In this document: one piece after another, positions 33,495 through 45,460 of the stretch | Numbering within the stretch: the stretch's first letter is position 1 | Layout of the letters: each line of letters opens with the position of its first letter | From: Aquatica leii | Lineage: Eukaryota; Arthropoda; Insecta; Coleoptera; Lampyridae | Assembly: GCA_035610365.1 (NCBI GenBank) | Contig: CM069432.1 | Location: forward strand, 171,738,035-171,802,034 | DNA: 64,000 bases | Direction: 5' to 3' | The notes under the pieces: model-generated | The model's database searches: none | Told to the model about the DNA's origin: nothing | Seen by the model: the letters and a program-made list of their open reading frames with translations, nothing else | Made by a program: the position numbers and the translations under genes

Positions 33495-36400
33495 TCACAT
33501 TTTGAGCATGCCAAGATATTCTCGCATAATTTCGAACTTTGAAACAGGTAGAGCTTTAGTTAAAATGTCTGCTGTCTGTTGATCCGATGGAACATATCTA
33601 ATTTTAAATTCATCGTTGGCATATTTTTCACGAATAAAATTAAAGCGTATGTCCACATGCTTTGTACGTTTATGAAAAATTGGGTTTTTAATTAATTTTA
33701 TAGCGCTTTGATTATCCACGCACAAACAAAAATTTAATTTTTTATTGGGAACAATTTCACGTAATAATTGTTGAAGCCAGGATAGTTCTTTCACGCTTTC
33801 CGCTGCTGCAACGAATTCTGCTTCTGTCGTTGATAAGGAAACTGCTGACTGTCTTCTACTGCACCATGTGATTGCACCTTGATTCATTTTAAAAATGTAT
33901 CCGGTGGTTGAACGTCGGGTATCTATGTCGTTTGCGTAATCCGCGTCAGAAAAACCATTTATTTCATAATCACTATTATTGTTACCGATATACTTAATAC
34001 CATAATATTTTGTACCTTTTAGATATTTCATAATCCTAATGACTGCATTCCAATGAGCTGCTTTAGGATTGTTTTGATATCGGCTTACGATGTTAACGGC
34101 ATACATTATGTCCGGCCGTGCTGTTATGGCTGCAAACATCAATGAACCGACAGCTTCGCGATAAGGCACGTTTAAATTGACGTCACCTTCCATTGTTGAT
34201 GACAACTCAACATTTGAGTCAGCTGGAGTTCTTGAAATCTTTGCGTCGGTCATTTTAAATCGATTTAACATTTGATCAATGTAATTCTTCACATGGATGA
34301 ACATTGATCCATCATCAAGCCTTTCTATTTGTAATCCGACAAAGTAATTCGGATTACTCAAAGTTATTTCAAATTTTGTTTGTAATTCGTTCACGATTCT
34401 ATTAAGTAATTGTTTATCTTTTCCCAGAATGAGTCCGTCGTCTACATAAATCACAAGTAATGTTAATTGCTGAAGAACATCTTTTACGTAAACACATTTA
34501 TCTGCTTCACATTGTTTAAATCCATATGTCTTTAAAAATTCATCAAACTTTTTATTCCAGCAACGTGGAGACTGTTTTAAACCATACAGGGACTTGTTGA
34601 GTTTACACACTAATTTTGAATCGTTTACTATTCCAGGTGGTGGTTTCATATAAATTTCTTCGTCTAATTCTCCGTATAGAAACGCCGTTTTTATGTCAAA
34701 TTGAATTATTTGGAAATTTTCTTGTACAGCGATCGTAAGTAAAAGTCTTATCGTTTCATAACGTGTAGTCGGTGCGAACGTCTCCTTATAGTCGATTCCT
34801 TCTATCTGTGCAAATCCACGCGCACACAATCTTGCTTTATATTTACTGATCTGACAATCACTTGACCTTTTATTTTGAAAATCCATTTTCCGTCAATTGT
34901 TCTTTTCTCATCCGGTAACGGCACTAGCTTCCAAGTATCATTTTATTTAAAGCGGTTATCTCTTCATCAATTGCTGCTATCCATTTTTCAGCTTTATCTG
35001 AAGTGATTGCGTCTTCGTACGTTTCGGGAATTCCTATTTCTACCATATTTACTTCAGGTTCTATGTATCTCATTGGTGGATGTATACTATTCCGATTTCG
35101 TAACTGATATGTGTGGTTATTCAAAATAGCATTTTCTACATTACCATTTTGATTATCATGTTCAACGTTTTTATCCTGAATTTCTTCTGTTGCGTCTTCG
35201 TTGATTGGAATCAATACAGCGTTCGTTCTTGGGAGTACGACTTCCTTATTTTCATTGAACGTTACGTTTCGCGATATTTTTATTTTTTTTTGTGATTGGA
35301 TCAAACAATCTGTAGTTTGTTGAATCATTTTGATATCCTACCAATATTAATTTCTTGCTTTTCGGTTCAAGTTTTCTTCTTAAATTATCCGGTATATGCA
35401 TGAAGGCTTCACTTCCAAACACTTTAACATGTTTCAGCACTGGTTTCCTATGGTACCATTTTTCAAACGGGGTCAAATTTGCGCTAGTTGAGTTTGGCGT
35501 TCTATTTAGAATGTACACTGCCGTGTTGATGGCTTCCGCCCATAAATACAATGGTAGATCTTTAGTGTATAGCATTGACCGGGCACTTTCAACTATGGTA
35601 CTATTTTCTCGTTCTGTTTTCCCGTTTTGTTCAGGCGTATACGGTGCACAGGTTTCGAGTTGTATTCCTTTCTGTATTAGGAATTGTTTGAATTCCTGGT
35701 TCGTGTATTCAGTGCCATTGTCAACACGTAGAGATTTTATGTTGTAACCGAATTTATTGTTGCAAAACTGTACGTAACGTTTACAACAATCTAAAGCATC
35801 CGATTTATTTCGAATAAAATAAACTACTCTAAATCCAGTACAATCGTCCTTGAAAAGGATATAATAACGACATCCACTCACGGATGGTGTTTGCATAGGT
35901 CCGCACAAATCACTGTGTATTAATTCGCCTGGTTGCAAATTCCTTGACTTACTTCTGTTAAATGCTAACTTATGCTGTTTTCCGTATTGACAACCTTCAC
36001 ACACAAAATCTTGTTTATCACTTACGTTTATTCCTTGTATTACACCTACTTTCGCCATTTCACAAATTGTTTTTATATTAACATGTCCGAGACGCTCATG
36101 CCACGTTTTCACACTATCACTTTCTGCAGAATTAACTTCCTCATTGATTTTTGTACGAAACAAAAGTTTATACAGGTTATTTGATTCGCGAACTGCGCAC
36201 GCTTTCAGTAAGTCATTTTCATAAATGTATGCTTTATCCTTTTCTTTTACTACTCTCATTCCTTTTTGTGTCACTGTACCTTCAGAAAATAAATTCTTTC
36301 GAAGACCGGGTACGTACCAAACTTCGGAGATAACACTTTTAACCCACTCTTTATTTATAAAACACTGGATTTTAATATCTCCTGTTCCTTTTACAGGTAA

Positions 36401-37329
36401 TGCCTCGTCATTGCCTAATTTGACAGACCATTCTTCAACTTCTTTAAAGTTAACAAATAACTCTTTATTTGGAGACATATGATGAGATGCACCGCTATCG
36501 AGGACCCACTCACTTTGTGTTATCCTATCGCTGACGTCGTCTTCATTTTCAATGTTAAATGCCGAGTAATCGCAATTCGAAGTTGTATGCGTAGATTCCG
36601 TTTGAGCATTTCTTCGTGGAGCACGACAGTTTCTTGAAATATGACCTTTCTTGCGACAGTTATAACACGTCACCAAAAACTTTTTCTTCGGTTTATTAGG
36701 TTTCGAACTTGAAGATGCCACAAATGCGTTATCTGCTTCTTCAGATGTACCTAAATTCATTTCTTCATCAATTAGGCGACTGGTGAGGTTACTAATTGTT
36801 TGTTTATTTTCATCGATTGAAAGCCACGTTTGTCTAAAGTTACCAAATTTTGCTGGTAAAGTACTTAAAATTCTTGTGATTACAGCAATATCACTTATCT
36901 TTTCGCCAGTTTCTCTGATTTGACGTGCCAAATTTTCTACCTTCGTGATGTGTTGAACAACTGAATCATTTAGCGCCATCTTGTATTTATAGAACTGCTC
37001 ATGCGCCATCATTTTGCTTGCTTCGGATTTCATCAAATAAATGGCGTCTAATTTATTTATTACTTCCTGCGAGGTTTCGCAATTTTCAATAAGCGTAATT
37101 TGGGAATAATCCATCGATGCAGTTATAATGCACATAGCTAATGCATCTTTCTTGTCCCATGAAATTACTTCTTCCGGTTTAGTGGCGTCTGTTGGCCTTG
37201 GTGTGTCACCCGTTGTAACTTCGTAAATTCCTTAGCCCTAAGAGGTTGCTTTATTTGGAATTTCCATTGATGATAATTCTTACCATCGAACTTACTCATT
37301 ACTGCCACATTAACACTTTCTGCCATCAT
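33495..37329 (-). pseudogene. Copia 2 Gag-Pol polyprotein
   Basis: From ATG at 37329 ('MMAESVNVAV') the protein runs through Gag, the zinc knuckle CYNCRKKGHISRNC, protease 'WVLDSGASHHM', GAG-pre-integrase 'HERLGHVN' with 'CEGCQYGK', the integrase Asp-Asp-Glu region ('DLCGPM', 'RVDNGTEY', 'PEQNGKTERE'), RT with 'VIYVDDGLIL', and RNase H with 'FSDADYA', 'STTEAEF', 'CVDNQSA' and 'ADILTKALP'. It stops at 33495. Four frame changes interrupt it (near 37255, 35300, 34910 and 34880). All lie in or beside A/T runs, while every catalytic motif is kept. With identical LTRs this may be a working element distorted by assembly indels rather than a decayed one. I label it a pseudogene because of the frames as given. 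Confidence 0.9.
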
Positions 37330-37429
37330 TTTCTTTACGGCACTTCACACTTTTTAATAACGGATAAAAAAAAATGTCTGCCTGATAATAAAACACGAAT
37401 CTATATTTGCGCGTTAATCCAAACGTATC

Positions 37430-37443
37430 CTGGGCCCATAACC
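37430..37443 (-). other. Copia 2 primer-binding site (half initiator tRNA-Met)
   Basis: The minus-strand sequence GGTTATGGGCCCAG directly follows the 5' LTR and is complementary to CTGGGCCCATAACC of the initiator tRNA-Met anticodon arm. Copia elements prime minus-strand DNA from such a tRNA half. Confidence 0.85.
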
Positions 37444-37677
37444 TCTTAAGGATATAGATTAAGAAAGCGTTAAACACGATCGTGACTATTTAATGAGTAA
37501 ATAAAGTAATTACAGCTTTACATGAAAAATGCTTAACACTACGTTTTAATAACATCTACATTCACCGAGTAACTACAACAGCACAGACTCTATATGTTGC
37601 ACATTATTTGTACTCAATTATATGCGCGCGCAACTTTATTTTATTATACAGAGTTTATGAATATATATTATCCAACA
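37444..37677 (-). repeat. Copia 2 5' LTR
   Basis: Upstream LTR of the minus-strand element. Identical to 33131-33364, flanked by ATATC and abutting the primer-binding site. Confidence 0.92.
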
Positions 37678-38126
37678 ATATCAAAAATATTACTGACAAA
37701 ATTTGTAAAATATTGCTTCGTCATAATATTAAAACAATATTTACTACGCATAGAAAGATTACTTCATTATTACAGTCTCCAAAAGAATATTCCTCTTGAA
37801 TCCCAAGGAGTATATGAAGTTCCATGCGGCATGTGTAACAGAACATACCCAGCAAACACATAACGTTTCTGTTACATTGCAATTCATCACAAACATGAAA
37901 CATTTGTTACATTGCGCTGATACGCAATTGTTGCGTCTCTGAAACAAGCAATTTCGACATACTAAAATCGTTCTGAAATTGTATGTAACATAAACGCCAA
38001 TTTGATGCGATACCGTCACATTACAAATGTGCAACTTAAAATACGTTCAAGATACGTTGTGCAAGTGAATGTTTACGAACAACATTTCTGCGACAAAACG
38101 AAAACGTGACAACTACAGAAAAAATT

Positions 38127-38281
38127 GTTTCGTGAAATAAACGAATAACTTCAAAGATTACTTTATTCAATAAAACACATGTTTACAGGTTAGTCGGGGT
38201 TCAGCCAATGGTGGTTAGGAACCCGTGACTTGCCGTACCAACTACAACACATGAAGGAACGTTTACATGTATTTTTGAACA
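38127..38281 (-). repeat. Gypsy 3' LTR
   Basis: 155 bp, TGTTTCGTGAAATAAACG to TTTTTGAACA on the plus strand. One base shorter than its partner. Confidence 0.88.
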
Positions 38282-38289
38282 CCTTTCCC

Positions 38290-41200
38290 TCAAAGATTGA
38301 GACGACGTTTGGGTTGAATTGGTCGTCCATATCTCGATCGTCTTGTAGTTGGTTGAGCCACATTTGGATTAACATTATTAGGTATCTCTATTAACATGGG
38401 TGTGGTTACATTGTTTTTATTTATAGGGGTGGTTACAATATTTGGACTAACATAGTCATCGTTTGCTATTGGGTACAGCTCAGGTTCAAGACGCAAATCA
38501 GTATGGTCAAATTTGGTAATTGATAATTTCATTTGAGTCGTGTTACGTCTAACGATTTTGTTGTTACATTCTTTCCTGACCCAGTATGACCTCGGCTCTT
38601 TCGCTTTTTCCAGGACGATCGCTTTAAACCAGATTTTATCGATTTTGCTTTTTATTATTACCTTATCTCCCTTTTTATAATTGGTTGGTGAGCTTCGAGT
38701 ACGTTTGTCATACTGTATTTTTATTTGATGTTTTTGATCACATAAATACTTATATGTGCGAGTCTGAATTTTTGGCTCTAATTTACTTTTTTCCATTGGC
38801 AGTTGGGTTCTTAGTAGTCTGCTGTTTAAAATTTCTGACGGTGAAGCTTTTAACTTAATGATCGGACTGTTGTTATATTCCATAAGTAGCTCTCTAAAAT
38901 CTGATTTTTCCTCAAAACTCTTTCTTAAAATTTGTTTTCCTATGTTGACTGCTTTTTCTGCAAGCCCATTACTTTGGTGGTAGTGTGGTGAGCATGTGAC
39001 AATTGAAATTTCTTTGTCGTTATAATATTTTTTGCATTTGCTTGAAACAAATGGGATGTTATCAGCTACAATATACTGTGGATATCCAAATTTTGTAAAA
39101 GTATTCTGCATTGCGTCGATTACTGCTTCAGAACTCTTGTTTGGTATTGTACATATCTCTATCCAATGCGAGAAATGATCGACCAACACCAGGTACGGTT
39201 TAGCACCAAATTCGAGAATATCTGCACCTATTTTGTTAAATCTTAATTTAGGAACAGAGTGTGGTAACATTGGTTCTTTGAACTTATTTGGCATGAATTT
39301 TTCACAAACTCTACATTTTTTGATAAAGTCGATAATGTTGTTGTTTAAATTTGGCCAGAAGAATAAGGACCTGGCTTTATTTATTGTTTTACTTATACCA
39401 ATGTGGCCCTTGTGAAGTAACTTAATCATGTCTTCTCTTAATTTTTCTGGAACCACAATTTTATTTTCTGTAAAGATGATACCTGCTTCTGCATATAATT
39501 CACTTCTCATTTGATAGTATGGTTTCAGGTCTGATGTGATTTTATTTTCTTTAGGCCATCCATTGTAATAGTATTCAAATATTTTAGACAATACTTGATC
39601 TTTTGCAGTTTCATTCCTAAATTCAATTATTTTGTTATCGGTCATTGGCATATGTGTTGATACCGTGTGCACCATATCTGTCATTTCCGGATCGATGCTA
39701 TCTGATTGTAGACTTGCCCTTGATAACATATCCGCAAAGTGGACTTTCTTTCCTGGAACATAATACACATTTACGGTGTATTTCAACAGTTTTAGCCTTA
39801 ATCGCTGCAAGCGAACTGACCCAATTTTACAGATCGGTTTTGTCATAATCGGGATAAGAGGTTTATGGTCAGTTTGCACATCAACTTTGGCGCGATATAG
39901 AAAATTATGAAACTTTTGAGTGCCATAGTAGATTGCTAGCAGTTCTTTTTCGGTCTGACTGTAGTTTATTTCATGATCATTCATTGATCGTGATGAACAG
40001 GCTACTAGTTTTAATGTTTCATTATAATTTTGAAACATACAGCAACCTAACCCGTTTTTTGAAGCATCGCATTGAAGTATAATTTTCATATTTGGGTTAA
40101 ATGGAACCAGGGATGGAGCTCTTGATGCCACTTCCTTTAGTTTCTCAAAGCATTCCTTGTGTTTCGGCAACCATTGCCATTCTACATTATTTTTAAGCAG
40201 TTCACATAACACATGCATGTATTCAGCCATATTTTGGACATACCTTCTTATATAATTAAATGAACCTATAATTCTCTGTAGTTCGACTTTGTTCTTAGGT
40301 TCTTCCAACCTGCAGAGTGCTTCGATCCTATTAGGGTCGATTTGCATTCCTTCTTTAGAAAATATTTGCCCCATAAATTTAACTTTATCTTGAGAAAATT
40401 GAAATTTATCTTTGTTGAATTTGGCATTAACTTGTCGAGCTCGTTCGGCCATTCTTTTTACGGCAACATCGTGCTCTTCTTGGTTTGAACCTGCAATAAA
40501 CATATCGTCATGACAAATTATTAAGTTTTCTATGTCACCAAATTTTTTTTCAAGCTCGTCTTCAAATATGTCTTGAGAATTTGACAATCCGTAAGGGAGC
40601 ACGATGTATCTATAAATACCAAAGGGAGTTGAGAAACAACATTTCCACGATGAGTTCTCGTTAATTTCTATTTGGTGGTATCCTTCTGATAAATCGAATA
40701 CCGAGAATACTCTTTTATTTACTAATTTAGCACATATTTCTTCCATGCTTTCACCTATTCTGGGTTTACGAACAATTTGTTTATTTACATCGACCGGGTC
40801 TAAACATATTCTTATCTTCCCGTTATTTTTTTCGACAACTACTATACGATTTATACTTGCTCGTGCGTCTATTTCATCTACTTTAACGATTGCGCTCCTC
40901 TTTACCAGCCTATCTAATTCATTTTTGAACTGATCCCTGATCGCGAAGGGTACTTTTGTTGGTGGATAACAAACTGTCTCGAAATTTTGTTGTGTTGTGA
41001 TTTCACATTTATCTGGAAATCTCCCTGGACCGGTAAATATATCTAGATTATCATTTATAAATTTTTCCTTAGGTTCCACACGACTTTCTTTATGTAAATT
41101 ATTTATTCTTTTGATTAACTTTAAGTTTACGCAGGTTTGACCACCTATCAGAACCTGAGTTGCCCCCTCAACAATTACAAAGTCCGCAAAAATATTTGTA

Positions 41201-41810
41201 CTTTTGTGCTTAACATTTAAGTTTACTGTACCTACTGGTTTTGAAATCGTACCTTCGAAAGCTTTTAGTACATACCTAGTTTTTCTTATATTGTATTCAT
41301 GTTTAAACTCTTTAAATATACTTAACGGAATGACATTTACGTCTGCTCCCGTGTCTAATTTAGATTTAATTTTAATCGATTCTATCTGTAGGTACTCTTC
41401 CCACAAATTTTTATGTTTACAATTTTTAACGTCACATTTACAAAAATCTACATTAATGTTTCTTACCATTATGTCACTCGAACTATCTGATTGTTCATCG
41501 TCAACATATTCTACGTTTTTTATTCTGCACGCCACTGCAAAGTGATTTTCTTTGTTACATTTTCTGCATCTTTTCCCATATGCTGGACACTCACGTGGGC
41601 CATGTGTTGTTTGACACCTTCTACAATTAAACTTGTCTTTGTTTCTTTTCCCGATAGCACTTACTTCAGCTTCCGACTGGAATTGGAGATTCTGATTCTT
41701 GCTCTGTTCGCTAGTCCTGCAGAAATGAATTGCCTTATCAAGTGTTAGTTTGTCCTGTCTCAGTAATCCTTCTCTCGTAGTTGGGTCGAGATGCCCATCA
41801 CAATTTTATC
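38290..41810 (-). CDS. Gypsy zinc knuckles and Pol polyprotein
   Basis: One frame runs without a stop from about 41790 to 38290. It begins with two zinc knuckles ('CRRCQTTHGPREC' and 'CRKCNKENHFAVAC'), so Gag and Pol share a frame here. Then come protease 'LDTGADVNVIP'; RT with 'ICLDPVDVNKQI', 'FSVFDLSEGYHQI' and 'IICHDDMFIAG' (His replaces the usual Tyr or Leu before DD); RNase H with 'LQCDASKNGLGC' and 'QTEKELLAIYY'; and integrase with 'LLHKGHIG', Cys-x2-Cys 'CRVC', 'GADILEF', 'IVADNIPFVS' and 'QSNGLAEKAV' for the D, D and E. The tail is basic. More than 1,100 residues without a lesion suggest a recent insertion. Closest in style to Mag-type elements. Confidence 0.9.
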
Positions 41811-42240
41811 TCAAGGGCCTTGTCCTCTGCAGTTTCGTTCAATCAAGGGTATTAAAATTACAACTTTTACTAAGTATTTGCAATCTGTTAAAAAATGTTC
41901 GAAGGATTCGCCTTCTTCTTGACACCTCTTCAAAAACTTGTACCTTTCAAAACACTCGTTTACTCGAGGGTTTACATATTTGTCAAGTAATTCCATCATG
42001 TACTTGAAATTGGTTTTCTCTTCTTCGGGAACTACAAAAGTTGTCATGATTCTAGCCGAAGTTGTTGCCTATTATATTTCTTAATACTGCTAACTTTACT
42101 TTATCGTGGGATTCGTCTTGACCACTAGCCAATAAGTAGTCCTCGAATGACGCCTTCCAAAATTTCCACTCGTTCGCGGCGTCGTGCCCTTGTAAATCGA
42201 AATCCGGGGGTAACTTTACCAAATTTACGGATCCAGCCAT
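41811..42240 (-). pseudogene. Gypsy Gag, frameshifted
   Basis: Starts 'MAGSVNLVKLPPDFDLQGHD' and continues 'WKFWKASFEDYLLASG', the usual opening of Mag-type Gag. The frame stops after 'NNFG' at 42052 and resumes as 'MTTFVVPEEEKTNFKYMMEL' and 'GESFEHFLTDCKYL'. Further shifts occur between about 41870 and 41790 before the zinc-knuckle frame. These breaks contrast with the clean Pol and could partly be sequence errors. Confidence 0.8.
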
Positions 42241-42287
42241 TATATTATATTTATTTATGGTTTCGTAGTTCTATTCCGACTGCGCCA

Positions 42288-42443
42288 TGTTTCGTGAAAT
42301 AAACGAATAACTTCAAAGATTACTTTATTCAATAAAACACATGTTTACAGGTTAGTCGGGGTTCAGCCAATGGTGGTTAGGAACCCGTGACTTGCCGTAC
42401 CAACTACAACACATGAAGGAACGTTTACATGTATTTTTGAACA
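42288..42443 (-). repeat. Gypsy 5' LTR
   Basis: 156 bp and nearly the same as 38127-38281. On the minus strand the primer site TGGCGCAGTCGG follows within a few bases. Confidence 0.88.
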
Positions 42444-42639
42444 AAAATTACGTCTGCGCCTCAAAGATTGTTACGAGCTGTGTTACGAATTTACATCAAT
42501 TTACATGTTAATTTCAGTCTTATTTTTATATTATCCGGTGTTTCATCGATCACTCCTGACTTCTATATTTATTAGTAGAAATAAATGCGTTATTCATCAT
42601 GTCGGTAAGTATAGTAACAACAATCATAATCTTTTATAT

Positions 42640-45129
42640 GAGGGGTCTAGTTCCAAAACGTACAATCTCCTTTGACATACCAGAAGCAAACCGTACAATC
42701 TCCTGATTCGTAAATAATAGCAAAGTGTACAATCTCCAATGCGTTTTGTGCTTAATGTGTTAAAATATATTTTAACAACGTACAAAGTCCTTGATTCTAC
42801 TCCCGCGTTATAGAAACAACGTCTGACAGGTTATTACAGGATTTGTGTTGCATTTATGTAATAAGTACTAAGCAGTGAAGTTCATTTGTTTATATTGTTG
42901 TTTCGTTTTTTGAGAACTTAGTAATCAATGGTAATACCAATTTAATAATGGAAGTTAATGTTACTCCTGTGACTAATAATAAAGCCCGAAAAAAGAAACG
43001 CAATCCAGCAGAATGGAACAAAAACAAACAAAAATCAGTGAGGTAAGTAGTGTTTCAAATTTTAGTTGTAAGTAGATCTGTAGAAACTAATCTTATATAG
43101 GTATGGTCCACATTTTCTTCCTGTATACCCGACTTGTAAACATAAAACAATTGCATTTCAATGTACGTCCTGTACAATGGCTGAAATACAAAAATTTCAC
43201 AAAAAATTTTATGAAAGAAAAGAAAAAATATTTCAAGACAACTTTATTTTAAAATATTGCAAAACAGTCCCCGTAAACTGTAAAAGGCCAAAGAATTCTT
43301 GCTATAGTCAAAAATTATTTCAAACTCGCTTCTATATTCTTACGCAGCAAAAAAAAGTTATTGCCAGTTTGTAAGAAGGCGTTTATGGAAATTCTGTGTG
43401 TAACGAGAAGAAGAATTGACACGGTTGCAAAAAACTACTTTAAAACTTCTCTACCAGCGACAGAAAACCGTGGAGGTGATAGAAAACTAAATATATACAA
43501 AACAAAAAAAGATTCCGTTATGAACTTTATAAATAAATTTAAAGTGATCGAGTCTCACTATTGCAGAGGCCAAAGTGTGCGCTTATACCTTGACACATCT
43601 TTGAATATTAAAAAAATGTGGGATTTGTATATTAAAGAACGCAATAAACAGCCTATAAAAGAGAGTTATTTTCGACATATTTTCAACACCGAATATTTTT
43701 GGCACACCTAGGAGTGATGTTTGCTCTACTTGCTTGCAGTTAACAGAAAAAATAAAGACTTGTAATGACAACAACGTAAAGACTAAGTTAATAACGGAAA
43801 AACAAGTGCATAAGATGAAAGCACAAGCGTACTTCAAAATGTTAAGGGAAGTGGAAGAAAATGTGGCATTGTTTTCGTTTGACTGTCAAAAAAATCAGGT
43901 AATGCCTAAAGTTCCTGACCAAAAGGCTTATTATTCCCGGCAATTTTATATGTATAACTTTACTGTTGTATAAGGGTCTTCAAAATCTAGATTAAATCCG
44001 TCTACAGTTACTTGTTTTTGTTGGACTGAAAACGAGTATCGCAAAGGTTCTAGCGAAATTGCCTCCTGCATTTACCATATTCTTAACACGTCAGATTTTA
44101 CAAATATTTATACTGTTAGGCTTATGTGTGATGGATGTGGCGGCCAGAATAAAAACACTACGTTAATAACAATGTGTTGTCACTGGCTCACTAAACAAAA
44201 TTTTGTATCTAAAATAGAAGTTGTGTTTCCAGTTAGAGGGCATTCTTTAATTCCCCCTGATCGGGTTTTTGGTCTAATTGAAAAGGAGTGTCGCAAAAGA
44301 GAAATAATTTTAGAACCGGAAAAATATTTAGAAATATTTTCACGTTATGGTGATGTAGTGAAACTAGGAAGTGACGTTCACGTATATGACTGGAGAAATG
44401 AAGCCAGCAAATACATTAAACCTCCTGGCCAGTGGCATTTTGCTTTTTCAAACATGAAAAGAATGATTATAACTAAAAACACAAAAGGCATAGCTTTAGT
44501 ACGAGGCGAAAATTTATACAACTCATATTTAGGATTGCTAAAAGAGGGAAAAATATTCATGACATGAATCCTACCAAAATTGTTAAACAAAACACTGTAA
44601 GCGATAGTAAGAAAGTGGTCCTGAATAATCTTCTTATTTCCCATTATGGAGCTGAGTGGAAAAATAATCCTCGTTTAAAATTTTACAAAAAGGTTGTGGA
44701 AGGGGAAGTAAATCTAGAGGACGAAGAACAAGAAATACTTTGTGAAGAAGTTTCAGAAGAAGCTAATGTTTCAATTTAAATGTTAAAAAAACTAAAACTT
44801 TTTGTTAAATACAAAAAATATAATATATTTTGTGATAGGAATTTCAATAAAAATTTTGAGAAATGGATAATGTACAATTTTAATTTCAAAGCGAACAATC
44901 TCTATTGGTTGGTTTCATAAAGTACAATCTCCGTTCTTTTTTGGCGAATATTTTCGTTATCAATAATTTTTTTAAGCAAAAAATTAGTACAATAGCTTCT
45001 TATAGCGACCCAAACATGTTAAATGTCTTAAGGTTCAGTATATAAGTTCTTTGTTTAAATTATGCGTTTTTTCTGTTTATTGAATAATTAGCAATACCGG
45101 AGTTTGTACACTTTGGAACTAGACCCCTC
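42640..45129 (+). mobile_element. GAGG-ended DNA transposon, about 2.5 kb
   Basis: Inverted ends GAGGGGTCTAGTTCCAAA (left) and the same sequence inverted at 45112-45129, flanked by ATAT on both sides (42636-42639 and 45130-45133). The motif GTACAATCTCC recurs at least three times inside the left end (42659-42750), and variants recur inside the right end (44870-45010). The single gene (42951-44779) spans most of the length, so this looks like a full-length autonomous copy. GAG ends with a 4-bp duplication are features I recall for Sola transposons; this placement is tentative. Confidence 0.7.
42951..44779 (+). pseudogene. DDE-type transposase of an uncertain family
   Basis: Exon 1 (42951-43042, 'MEVNVTPVTNNKARKKKRNP', basic) ends at GTAAGT. 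Later parts have Cys-rich 'PVYPTCKHKTIAFQCTSC', 'RRRIDTVAKNYF', 'GTPRSDVCSTC', then 'VALFSFDCQKNQ', 'VRLMCDGCGGQNKNTT' and 'GHSLIPPDRVFGLIEKE'. The Asp in FDCQ, the Asp in CDGCGGQNKN and the Glu in VFGLIEKE are spaced like a DDE catalytic triad. I recognise this as a gene family common in insects (possibly the domain called DUF7869) without a settled function. Lesions: frameshifts in an A-run near 43350, near 43690 and near 44553, and an in-frame TAA near 43971. Role inferred: transposition of the GAGG-ended element. Confidence 0.6.
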
Positions 45130-45460
45130 ATATATTCTATACATCCAATCAGAATTTAGGTTATGTTATAAGTATTTTAAAAAACGTGGTATTTATAGTA
45201 CTTATATGTACATTTCGTCGAGAAGTCGTTGTGGTTTCTCAACTTATATATAGTTGCTGTTTATTCTATAATCCTTTTAAGAAGTTAAAGTTAAATTATC
45301 CAAACACTCGTCGAAACATTTCAATTGTATAAAGTGACGAAGCTTGTTCTAAATGTTTGGAAATTGCTTTCCCACAAATTAAAGTACCTTCCAATGATAC
45401 AAGTTTTTTTCTTGCAATACCTCTGTAACATTAAATTATGTAATTATAAATTGTGATGTA

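Larger units (their letters stand above)
33131..37677 (-). mobile_element. Copia LTR retrotransposon 2, complete and recent
   Basis: The 234-bp LTRs (33131-33364 and 37444-37677) are identical by eye. Flanking 5-bp duplications are both ATATC. Next to the 5' LTR (right side, minus strand) stands GGTTATGGGCCCAG, complementary to the anticodon-loop half of initiator methionine tRNA, the usual Copia primer site. A purine tract precedes the 3' LTR (33365-33385). Gag-pol fills the interior. It was inserted into Penelope-like element 1. Confidence 0.95.
38127..42443 (-). mobile_element. Ty3/Gypsy LTR retrotransposon
   Basis: Near-identical LTRs (38127-38281 and 42288-42443) are flanked by AAAAT on both sides (38122-38126 and 42444-42448). 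On the minus strand TGGCGCAGTCGG follows the 5' LTR after a short spacer, a primer site of the kind I associate with serine tRNA. A purine tract (GAGGGAAAGG) precedes the 3' LTR. There is no envelope gene. Total 4,317 bp. Confidence 0.93.

Noticed and set aside
39233..41748. Several plus-strand frames of 60-113 residues
   Set aside because: All lie opposite the intact Gypsy Pol and show no domain pattern.
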